A DNA stretch of 64,000 bases from Candidatus Nitronauta litoralis (GTDB lineage Bacteria; Nitrospinota; Nitrospinia; Nitrospinales; Nitrospinaceae): the NCBI GenBank assembly GCA_015698285.1, contig CP048685.1, positions 744,001 through 808,000 on the forward strand. Direction: 5' to 3'. Below the pieces are notes generated by a model, which did no database searches, was not told where the DNA came from, and saw only the letters and a program-made list of their open reading frames with translations. How positions within the stretch are numbered: position 1 is the first letter of the stretch; every line of letters begins with the position of its first letter. The position numbers and the translations under genes were made by a program. Below are positions 52,200 through 59,950 of the stretch, one piece after another.

Positions 52200-54731
52200 T
52201 CATCCGCCCATCTCAGTTTCAATATTTGGGTTGAGCTTTATAGCCATCTGGTAATGTTTCTGTGCAGCATCTTCATTGCCTACGAGTTCATTTATCATAC
52301 ATAAATTATAGTGGGCTTTAGCCAGTTTCGGGTTAATCCTTACCGCCTGGTTAAAAGGTGCCAGGGCTTCCTGATAATTTTGCAATTTATAGTAAACATC
52401 CCCCAGTTGAAAATGGATCTCCGCTTCTCTGGGCATTACTTTGGCTGCCATTTTCATCGGATCAACCGCCTCTTCGTATCGTTTGGCTTTGATATAAACC
52501 ATGCCCAACTGGTACAACGCTCTTCCTTCCCGTGGATTTTTGGCCAACACTTGTTTTAGCTTGGCGATTTCCATATCCACGGAACCCGCAGCAGGGGAAG
52601 GTTTAGCCGCCGGAGCAGGTTGTCCGGCAGGCGGTTGTGCCGTCGCCGAAGTTGGGGCCGGGGCTGCCGGAGGTGCCGCAGTCTTCTTTGCAGATTCCTG
52701 TTGTGCCTCTTTTAATGCAGCTAGAGTTTCCTCCAGTTCTGTCGTCAGGCTGGCTACCTGTGCTTCCAACTGGGCCCGAGCACCTTTCAATGCTTCCTCG
52801 GATTTCTGCAACTTTTCTATTTCCTGGTTCAACTCCGTGTCGTATACGGTATCCTGAGCTGACTCCATAATTGCTTCTTCAAGTCGGGATTTTGCTTCCT
52901 TCAACTGGTTACCAAGTTCCTCTTTTTCATTCTTGATTTTTTCCAGGCTTTCGTTAGCCTGATCCAGCTCCTTCTGCAGGGCATCAGCGGCACCAGACCC
53001 TTTGGCCGCTTCATCCAACTGCCCACGCATTGCCTTGATCTCGGCCTCCATGGTAGCCTTTTCAGTTTTAAAGGCTTCCCTATCCTGCTGCAATTTTTCG
53101 ATTTCTTTTTCCAGGCCCTCAGCGGCTCCAGTACCCTTGGCTGACTCCTTCCAGGCTTCGTCAAGCTTGGTGTTCAGTTCACGAATCTCACGTTCATAAT
53201 TTTCAACTTCATTTTTGAATTCTTCTTCTTTTCTTTTCCAGGTTTCCTCCTCCTGCTGCAGGGCTTCAAGAGCTCCCGCATTTTTTGCTGATTCCTTCAG
53301 TGCCTGCTCAGCCTGCTCGTTGGCTGCTTCAATCTCCGCTTTCAGTTTGTCACGTTCTGCTGAATCAATTTCAATCTGGTTTGCCAGCACAAGCAGTTTT
53401 TCGTTTTCTTCGCGAACTTCGTCCTCCAGCTTTTTCTTTTCCTCATCCCATTCTTCCTGGGCCTTCTTCAGCTCTTCCAGTTCCGTGCGAAGTACATCTG
53501 CCGCTCCCGCTTCTTTCGCGGATTCGGTCATGGCTTCTTCAAGCCTGGTCTGGATCTCTTCCACCTTTTCTTCAGCCGCTTTTCGCTCCAACTCAGCAAG
53601 CTCGACTTTTTTGTTCAGGTTGGATCCTTCCTCCAGCAAATCGTTGATCTGGTTTTCCAGTTCCTGAACCTTGCCCCCCAGAGTTTTTTCCAACTCCTCC
53701 TGCTGCAGCTTGCTACTGCTCTCTATGGCCTCAAGTTTGGTTTTAAAATCCTGTTCATCAGCAAGCGCTTTATCTTTAAGTTCTGATTCCGATTTTCTTA
53801 GAGCTTCGACTTCTTTCTGAATTGCGTCACTGATCCCCGCACCTTCCGCTGCCTGTTTCTGCGCAGCTTCCAGTTTGAACCGGGTTTCCTTCAATTCGGA
53901 TTCATACTTTTCCCGGGAACTTTCGATTTCTTCCAGATGCTTTTGTTCAACTTGTTTAAGTTCCAGTTCCAACCGGTCGCGTTCCAGCTGAATCCCTTCC
54001 TGTTGAGAACGCAGTTCCTCGAGTTCCTTCTGGATTTCAGTATTGGCAGTGCCTTCCACCGCCCCGCTTAGTTGAGCCAGCTCGATCTGTTCTCTGGCTT
54101 CGCGTAACTGCTCTTCCAGATGCCGACGCATATCCGTTTCAAACTGCAGATCCTGCGTAGCCTTGTAAATTTCTTCGGTGCTGGCCTTGAGTGAGCTTTG
54201 GGCTTCTTCCAGCTTCTCAATTTCATCTTTGAGCTCAGTGTCGGAGGCACCCGTTTTGGATTTGAGTGCCAGGATTTTCAACCGATCTTCGAGCTTACGT
54301 CTTAAATCTATCTCTGTTTGTAATTCGCGGGTGAGCTTGTAAACATTTTCTGTTCTTTCGGAAAGCTGGTCTTCCGCGCGCCGTCGCTTATTGATCTCAT
54401 TTTCCATCTCGGCGCTGGAAACACCAACACCGCCTCCTTCCCCACCGGATTTGGAAAGGGATTCAATTCGCGCCTGCGCATTGGCAAGTTGTTCTTCCAG
54501 GTTTTTTTGGGCGTTGACCGCTGTTTCCAACTCTCCTTTTGGAACAAAATCCCCGCCAACATCCAAGGTACCGGATTTGATCTGCTCTTCCAGGGCGGAA
54601 CGCGCAGTCATTTCTTCCTTGAGTTTTTTCTTCGCAGCCTCCAGTTCCCGAGTACGGTCCTTCAACGATTGTTGAAGATTGGTCAGGACATCTGTAAGAG
54701 TTTGCGCAACACCTTTGGGTGGATTGGCCAT
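52200..54731 (-). CDS. Long coiled-coil protein with C-terminal TPR domain
   Basis: 843 residues. Residues ~10-660 are almost continuous coiled coil rich in Glu, Lys and Leu, with a repeated ESAKxxGAxxxL-x-ExExL motif; four adjacent repeats are exactly 49 residues (seven heptads) apart. An Ala/Pro linker (TAAPPAAPAP) leads to about four TPRs (ALYQLGMVYIKAKRYEEAV, IHFQLGDVYYKLQNYQEAL and on to the end). There is no signal peptide, so it is cytoplasmic. Such proteins act as filaments or scaffolds; its partner is unknown. It precedes the CNB protein. Confidence 0.82.
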   Translation of the reverse strand: MANPPKGVAQTLTDVLTNLQQSLKDRTRELEAAKKKLKEEMTARSALEEQIKSGTLDVGGDFVPKGELETAVNAQKNLEEQLANAQARIESLSKSGGEGGGVGVSSAEMENEINKRRRAEDQLSERTENVYKLTRELQTEIDLRRKLEDRLKILALKSKTGASDTELKDEIEKLEEAQSSLKASTEEIYKATQDLQFETDMRRHLEEQLREAREQIELAQLSGAVEGTANTEIQKELEELRSQQEGIQLERDRLELELKQVEQKHLEEIESSREKYESELKETRFKLEAAQKQAAEGAGISDAIQKEVEALRKSESELKDKALADEQDFKTKLEAIESSSKLQQEELEKTLGGKVQELENQINDLLEEGSNLNKKVELAELERKAAEEKVEEIQTRLEEAMTESAKEAGAADVLRTELEELKKAQEEWDEEKKKLEDEVREENEKLLVLANQIEIDSAERDKLKAEIEAANEQAEQALKESAKNAGALEALQQEEETWKRKEEEFKNEVENYEREIRELNTKLDEAWKESAKGTGAAEGLEKEIEKLQQDREAFKTEKATMEAEIKAMRGQLDEAAKGSGAADALQKELDQANESLEKIKNEKEELGNQLKEAKSRLEEAIMESAQDTVYDTELNQEIEKLQKSEEALKGARAQLEAQVASLTTELEETLAALKEAQQESAKKTAAPPAAPAPTSATAQPPAGQPAPAAKPSPAAGSVDMEIAKLKQVLAKNPREGRALYQLGMVYIKAKRYEEAVDPMKMAAKVMPREAEIHFQLGDVYYKLQNYQEALAPFNQAVRINPKLAKAHYNLCMINELVGNEDAAQKHYQMAIKLNPNIETEMGG

Positions 54732-55042
54732 GAAAATAAAAAACCCACTGAAAAAACAGGTTTTATTCCTGAAAGTATTTATTGATCAAGGTCCAAGACG
54801 CATTGGTTAGCGGACAGGCATGTTTCCCCAAAGGGTAACAACCAGTAAAACTGCTTTACCACCAGATCCCGGATTATCGCTTTTGAATCAAACCTTTTTA
54901 TCTAAATTTTGGGGTACTGTCAACCATCGGGATGGAAGAAGTCAAGAAGCGCAGAAACTGTTAATCCTTCAAATTTAAAGGGTTTTCCCTGTCCGCGGCC
55001 AACCTCGGAAGCTCCTGTCTTGATCAGTCACAAGCCAGGCCG
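54732..55042. other. Intergenic region without recognisable gene
   Basis: 311 bases between two leftward genes. It contains AT-rich and direct A/T runs and should hold the promoter of the coiled-coil gene. No RNA gene, repeat or small frame with coding character was recognised. Confidence 0.35.
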
Positions 55043-55531
55043 CTATTTCTTATACAAAGGGTTCAGGCGGGCTGCTTCCTCGGAATATTTCTGAGCTAAC
55101 CCGGTATCTCCCAGAAGGGAATATATAACCCCCAGCACTTTATGTGCTTCGGCAAAATCAGGCTGGACCTCCACAGCTTTTTTCAGGGGATCAGTAGCAT
55201 CTTCATATTGGCCTACAAGCATATAGGCCAATCCAAGATTATAATGGGATTCTGACCAATCCGGAGCGAGATAGGAAGCTTCCTGGAAGGCGTCAATCAT
55301 CTCATCATACCGTTTCAATCCATCAAAAGCCTTGGCCAGTCCAAAATGGGCTTGAGCATTTTCCGGTTCAAGCTGCACGGCTTTCTGAAACGGAGGCAGG
55401 GCCTCCTCAAATTTAAGCTCGGCAAGAAAGGCATGGCCTAAAGCTAACCAGGCGCCTGCACTTTCCGGGTCCTGTTCTGTCGCCTTTTTCAATTCCGGGA
55501 CCGGGCTTTGATTTTCTTCAATGTCACTCAC
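55043..55531 (-). CDS. TPR-repeat protein
   Basis: 162 residues, about four TPRs: AWLALGHAFLAELKFEEALP, AHFGLAKAFDGLKRYDEMID, SHYNLGLAYMLVGQYEDATD and AHKVLGVIYSLLGDTGLAQK. No signal peptide, so cytoplasmic. It follows the DyP-like gene by 19 bases on the same strand and is probably its cotranscribed partner, perhaps an adaptor. Specific function unknown. Confidence 0.85.
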   Translation of the reverse strand: MSDIEENQSPVPELKKATEQDPESAGAWLALGHAFLAELKFEEALPPFQKAVQLEPENAQAHFGLAKAFDGLKRYDEMIDAFQEASYLAPDWSESHYNLGLAYMLVGQYEDATDPLKKAVEVQPDFAEAHKVLGVIYSLLGDTGLAQKYSEEAARLNPLYKK

Positions 55532-55550
55532 AAGTTACCTTTCAAAATAG

Positions 55551-56402
55551 TTATTCCTTCCATTGCCGAGTCTGGGAGAACCGGTTCATTCGAATACCCC
55601 CCTGTCTCAACCCTGTCAAAACATCCAGGGAAGGGACAAAAAAACGAATGGCTCGGACAGAAATTTCTCCCTCTCCTATTCCGAGCACATGTGGCTGGTC
55701 TTGTTCAAGCCAGTCTTCCAAAAATGCATCGAGTTTATCCGAATTCTGATGAAACAACTGTAAATAGGTCCCTTTTTTTTCATCCTCGTTTATATCCATT
55801 ACCCGGATCATGACACGATCGGACATTTCCCGAGCCTCCAGCAAAGAATACAGGGAATGCACCAGAGGTTTTGAAAACTTATGATGGTGTTCCATTTCCA
55901 GGTGCAACATGAAAGTCCCCTTTGAAAACTCAGCCTCATCATTGGAAACCCAGATATCTCCAGGAATCTTTTGGTCCGCATCCAATTGCTTATCCCAATG
56001 CAACTCATGATCCACGACCAGGTCGACCAGCCCCTTAAGATTGTTTTCCACCTTCTGAATCAACTCTTCGATAAGCTTCTGGCTGGAAGATGTGTAATGA
56101 ACCAGAAGGTCTCCCTCCACCTCTATAATTTCATTGTCTCCCGACTCCAGCGTCTCAAAAGGCTTGAACAGGCGGGGAGTCATTCCATGCCAGGCCAGAG
56201 TCCAGAACATGAAACCAAACCCAACAGTAACTCTCATTTCCTCTGGAGAATTCGATTGTGCAAGCTGGTGGCCAAGACCCGGAATCATGACTGAAAATTG
56301 TCCCACAGTCATTGAGGTCATGGGAAGGTCGAGGATTTCAAAGACCTGTATGCGATTGTGATACAGTGGTGGAGGAACTATTCCGGATTGTGGACGTGCC
56401 AT
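55551..56402 (-). CDS. Divergent, probably inactive DyP-type peroxidase-like protein
   Basis: 283 residues. PQSGIVPPPLYHNRIQVFEIL, MRVTVGFGFMFWTL, GDLLVHYTSSSQKLIEEL and GTFMLHLEMEHHHKF follow the order of strands in dye-decolorising peroxidases (PQxGI, VTxGFG, GDLLxHIxA, GTFLVxRR). However, the haem-pocket GxxDGxxNP motif is replaced by KQLDADQKIPGD, so the catalytic Asp is not in its usual context. It may be a fold relic with a binding role. The resemblance is judged by eye; an alternative is an unrelated orphan. Confidence 0.5.
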   Translation of the reverse strand: MARPQSGIVPPPLYHNRIQVFEILDLPMTSMTVGQFSVMIPGLGHQLAQSNSPEEMRVTVGFGFMFWTLAWHGMTPRLFKPFETLESGDNEIIEVEGDLLVHYTSSSQKLIEELIQKVENNLKGLVDLVVDHELHWDKQLDADQKIPGDIWVSNDEAEFSKGTFMLHLEMEHHHKFSKPLVHSLYSLLEAREMSDRVMIRVMDINEDEKKGTYLQLFHQNSDKLDAFLEDWLEQDQPHVLGIGEGEISVRAIRFFVPSLDVLTGLRQGGIRMNRFSQTRQWKE

Positions 56403-56463
56403 TTAAGAAACCTGCATGCTAATGGGTGCAGGCCTACTTTACCCAACCTTGATCAAAAAAGAA

Positions 56464-56490
56464 ACAGGAGCCGAAAATTTCGGCTCCTGT
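56464..56490 (-). terminator. Terminator for the small gene at 56559-56768
   Basis: A 13-base perfect arm ACAGGAGCCGAAA with its complement TTTCGGCTCCTGT forms the hairpin; on the minus strand it is followed by TTTCTTTTTTG. It lies about 70 bases past the end of the small gene. Confidence 0.78.
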
Positions 56491-56558
56491 ATAGTGCCTG
56501 AGAGGCAAGACAGGAAATCAGGCTTCCTGTCTATTGAAAAATTAATTGGCAGGTGTCC

Positions 56559-56768
56559 CTAATAATAATTGATTTCAAAAGTCTCCGGATACAGAAGATC
56601 CAGATTCTTTTTTACCCATTTTGGAACCGATTTCTGACCAGTTGAAATCAGGCTGATCCTGTTTTCGGAGTCATTAAAGTTTTGCCAGAAATTTTTTGAC
56701 AGGGATTGAGAAGGGAGAACTTTTTTGAGTGATCCGTTAGGTTCTTTTATGCGCACCTCGTACAACAT
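56559..56768 (-). CDS. Small protein of unknown function (69 residues)
   Basis: The ATG at 56768 is preceded by a full GGAGGT six bases upstream (775-780 within the 56 kb block). The product MLYEVRIKEPNGSLKKVLPS... ends LLYPETFEINYY and has no membrane span. A strong terminator follows. A longer frame extends upstream but lacks a ribosome site. I do not recognise a family; strong translation signals make it likely real. Confidence 0.6.
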   Translation of the reverse strand: MLYEVRIKEPNGSLKKVLPSQSLSKNFWQNFNDSENRISLISTGQKSVPKWVKKNLDLLYPETFEINYY

Positions 56769-56876
56769 GTTTCCACCTCCGATCAAGAAGCAACCTGCGT
56801 TAGCGTTTGTCAAAACCTGGATCGAATGGGCAACCCCCATATTGGCCCAAATCTTTTCGGTACTTAAATTCTGCAA

Positions 56877-57132
56877 GCCCTATGCCAAATTAAAAAACAC
56901 TAGTCGGAGTAGAGAAAACCACCATAAAGAATGAGGTTAAGGGTTTTCGTGGATTTTTTTTTATTTCCAAGTCGTAGGGAAAACCGTATAAACGTCTTTT
57001 CGTACGCACGATGTTTCGTGCAAAAATCAGATTTTTCAAACGGGTTTTAATGAAATCCCGGTTCGATCAGATAGCATATTCCCACACAGGGGAGAGAGCT
57101 TTGTATAAGTGGAATATTTTGAAAAAAAGTGT
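56877..57132. other. Gene-poor region before the palindromic repeat
   Basis: No credible coding frame. A short hairpin GCACGA-TGTT-TCGTGC lies near 57007-57022, flanked by A/T runs but without a following T-tract on the plus strand. Nothing else recognised. Confidence 0.3.
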
Positions 57133-57211
57133 TCGTCATTGCGAAGAGCCTTTACGACGAAGCAATCCAGACCTCTGGATCGCCACGCTCTCTGGTCACT
57201 CGCGATTACGA
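57133..57211. repeat. Palindromic dispersed-repeat-type element (CGTCATTGCGA... family)
   Basis: The 79-base segment is an imperfect inverted repeat: the left arm starts TCGTCATTGCGAAGAGCC and reaches AAGCAATCCAGA; the right arm starts TCTGGATCGCCACG and ends CGCGATTACGA. TCATTGCGAGGAGC...GACGAAGCAATCC is a recurrent intergenic palindrome I know from many unrelated bacterial genomes, usually non-autonomous repeats. One copy is seen here, so the repeat status is from memory of the family, not from multiple copies in this window. Confidence 0.6.
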
Positions 57212-57485
57212 GTTTTTTGTCAAAATTGCTAAAGACCAGCCACTGCTTTGACATCAGGATTATTCAAAGGTCTCCAGAGGGGAGTGGGTATCTTGAAATG
57301 GGAACAAACGTCATATAAGCCAAATCCAACGAAAATGCCCCCTTCAATAGAAATCTATTTCCGACTTCCCACTTACATTAAAATCCGTTAGGCTGAGACG
57401 TTTTTTTGTCCAATAACCTAATGGTCACTCCAACGCACGGTAGTCCAAACTCATACTGTTCAGCGTTGCAACCCTCTCCCTTCTC

Positions 57486-58271
57486 ATGCCCCCATCACAA
57501 AACCTGGATGCCTACCTGGAAAGAATCCACTATAAGGGTTCTCTGGATCTTTCTATCGAAACCCTCCAGGGCCTTCATGTAGGGAATTGCCTGAATATCC
57601 CTTTCGAAAACCTGGACATTCATCTGGGACACTCCATTTCACTGGACCCTGATCACCTGTTTGAGAAAATAGTCGGCCAAAACCGGGGAGGGTATTGCTA
57701 TGAATTGAATGGGTTGTTCGCCTATATTCTTGAAGAACTGGGGTTCAAGGTTACGGGATTAATGGCCCGGGTGCTGATTCACAGGAAACCGGAACCTCGC
57801 AACCACCATGTGTTGTGTGTCCATGTAGATGGACGCGACTGGCTGGTTGACGTGGGGTATGGCGGACGCGGTTTACTGGCTCCCATACCCATTGAGAACA
57901 AACAAACGGAAAAACAATTCGCTGACACCATTCGTCTGGTAGAAACTCCGGAGAACCATTGGACCTTGCAAACCCTGATTGAGGAAAACTGGGAACCTCA
58001 GTATGAATTCAACCTGGCACCCTACCGGCCTATTGATTACATACCGGGAAATTATTATCACTCCACTTCGCCGGAGTCCCTGTTCACAAGAATTACTCTT
58101 TGCACTATGCCCACCACTGATGGTTTTATCCAACTACGGAATCAACACCTGACCATCACGGCCAATGGGAAATCTGTTTCAGAAAAGGCTCATTCGCTGG
58201 AGGAATACCACCGACTTTTAAAAAAGAATTTTAAAATCGAACTGAAGGGAGGCTTCACCCCACCCTGGTAA
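57486..58271 (+). CDS. nat: Arylamine N-acetyltransferase
   Basis: 261 residues. IPFENLDIHLG, NRGGYCYELNGLF (catalytic Cys), HHVLCVHVDGRDWLVDVGYGG (His and Asp of the Cys-His-Asp triad) are full NAT signatures. It moves acetyl from acetyl-CoA to aryl amines or hydrazines; in some bacteria homologues make amides in natural products. Stand-alone gene following the repeat-containing gap, with an unremarkable ribosome region. Family assignment secure; physiological substrate unknown. Confidence 0.94.
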   Translation: MPPSQNLDAYLERIHYKGSLDLSIETLQGLHVGNCLNIPFENLDIHLGHSISLDPDHLFEKIVGQNRGGYCYELNGLFAYILEELGFKVTGLMARVLIHRKPEPRNHHVLCVHVDGRDWLVDVGYGGRGLLAPIPIENKQTEKQFADTIRLVETPENHWTLQTLIEENWEPQYEFNLAPYRPIDYIPGNYYHSTSPESLFTRITLCTMPTTDGFIQLRNQHLTITANGKSVSEKAHSLEEYHRLLKKNFKIELKGGFTPPW

Positions 58272-58410
58272 CCTCAAGACAGGAGTGATTTTGGAACGCT
58301 ATCAGGCCAATGGGAACGTAGGGGAAAATACCTGAAAGGTTTCTAAATGGCAGGAACAATTCCCGGTACCCGGTTACAGGGAAAACCTGTGAATTTTCCG
58401 GGTCGACTCT

Positions 58411-59736
58411 TTATTCTGGCTTGTCAGAGGCGGGGTTGTTTTCTTTTTCACGGGCCAGTTTAACCATTCCATCAAGCAGGGTTTTGAAATCTCCCTCAAG
58501 ATCAAACTCCTGAACCTTAAGATTGCCCGACAGGAGATTTGCAGAATGACGACGGAAAACTCTTAACTTTTCTACCAAAGCGTTGGATTTTAAAATGAGC
58601 TCTCCCAATTCATCCCTGGTGAGAGCATCTAGCGGCTTCTGCCTGAAATCCCCTTTGTTCAAACCATTCATGATTCTACTCAAACCTTCAAGGGGCACAC
58701 TGATTCCCCGTGTGATTGTTGCCCCCAGTACTCCGCTAATCAACCCCCCAACGATGAACCACCCCACCAAAATGACTATTAAAAAATGGGTCTGCTTGTT
58801 AACAGCGGCCAGTTCCTTTTTTAAAAGTTTATTCTGACTGGTCACCATTTCATTTAGAAAATGATTGATTGATGCTGCAATCGGGGCAGCCTGCGTCTTC
58901 AGCTTATAGTTGGCCTTGTTCCAGTCGTCACTGGACCGAATCGCAATAATTTTCTTAAAAAGCGGCGCCACCTCTGAACGCGCTTCGCTCAACCGTTTGA
59001 GTGCAACCCGTTGCTCGTCTGAAAGAATCGAAGCCTTGGTTTCCAGGTACATATAATGCCTGTTGTTATTATTCCAATGGTGTTTGAATTCTTCCTGAAA
59101 TTTATTCGAGCCAGACAAAAGGTACTCTTCAATTTTTTCAATGGCCAGGGTTGTAGTCGCTTCAATATCGGACATTAAGGAAGCCAGCCCGCGCCTTTCC
59201 ACAGTATGCGGATTTTTCAGTTCCAGCTTGAGCATTCTGGTTAAATTGCTCACAATCACCTTTTGCAGGGGATCCACCTGGTTGAAAAATATTTTTCGCG
59301 CCGGGGTATTTTCTTCCGTTTGTGCAATGTCTTCAATCTCTTCCTGATACATCCGGAACATATCAATATCAGTTCCGACTTTCTGGAGCCTCTGGATGTT
59401 TTCCAGGTCTGTCCATTCAGTTGCCAGGATATTCAATTGTTTCAGGGAAGCGTCAATTTGTGTTTTCCAGGCATCCTCGCGTTCTTTTTTGAACTGCTCT
59501 TCTCCAAGAATGACCCAGCCTCTAAGGGATGCCAGTGAATGGTTCATTCCATTGAGCATCATCAAACTTGCCTGAGCAGTCGGGGACCTAAGATCCACAA
59601 CACGGTGCGTGGTGGACTCGATTTCCTTCACCAGTTGAATAATCACCAAAATGACCACCAGCAAAATCAGGGTGACCAGAGTGAAGCCGGCAAATACTTT
59701 TGTTCGAATCCGCATATTCAGGAACCAAGACAGCAC
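58411..59736 (-). CDS. Membrane sensor with HAMP domain but no output domain
   Basis: 441 residues, GTG start at 59736 with AGGAG six bases upstream. Two membrane spans (FTLVTLILLVVILVIIQLV and FLIVILVGWFIVGGLISGVLG) flank a ~270-residue helical periplasmic domain, like chemoreceptors. A HAMP-type segment follows (ISVPLEGLSRIMNGLNKGDF), then about 60 residues (LGELILKSNALVEKL) and a charged tail (ENNPASDKPE). There is no MCP hairpin, kinase, GGDEF or other effector. The final ~100 residues are helical and could bind a separate partner. No partner is adjacent. Confidence 0.8.
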   Translation of the reverse strand: MLSWFLNMRIRTKVFAGFTLVTLILLVVILVIIQLVKEIESTTHRVVDLRSPTAQASLMMLNGMNHSLASLRGWVILGEEQFKKEREDAWKTQIDASLKQLNILATEWTDLENIQRLQKVGTDIDMFRMYQEEIEDIAQTEENTPARKIFFNQVDPLQKVIVSNLTRMLKLELKNPHTVERRGLASLMSDIEATTTLAIEKIEEYLLSGSNKFQEEFKHHWNNNNRHYMYLETKASILSDEQRVALKRLSEARSEVAPLFKKIIAIRSSDDWNKANYKLKTQAAPIAASINHFLNEMVTSQNKLLKKELAAVNKQTHFLIVILVGWFIVGGLISGVLGATITRGISVPLEGLSRIMNGLNKGDFRQKPLDALTRDELGELILKSNALVEKLRVFRRHSANLLSGNLKVQEFDLEGDFKTLLDGMVKLAREKENNPASDKPE

Positions 59737-59950
59737 AAATTTCTCCTATGGTTAAAAATTCTTATTTACACTATAGGACAATTACCCCTTTTACGCATAA
59801 GACAACGGTGCAAGGCTTGTTATTCTACTAGTTTAGCCCGGTCTGTGTCCAGATCATAAAAGGCACTTCCCGCCCGGGTTTTCGCGCTTCCCGCCTTTTC
59901 AAACAGAATGAATTTTGCATAATTCAGAACAGCCTCTCCATCCCGAAAAA

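Noticed and set aside
53215-53667. Ser-rich plus-strand frame in the coiled-coil gene
   Set aside because: Low-complexity antisense of Glu/Lys-rich heptads; no start or motif.
57045-57075. Possible tRNA T-arm (GGTTCGATC) near 57060
   Set aside because: The flanking bases do not pair as a T stem and no acceptor or anticodon arm is present.
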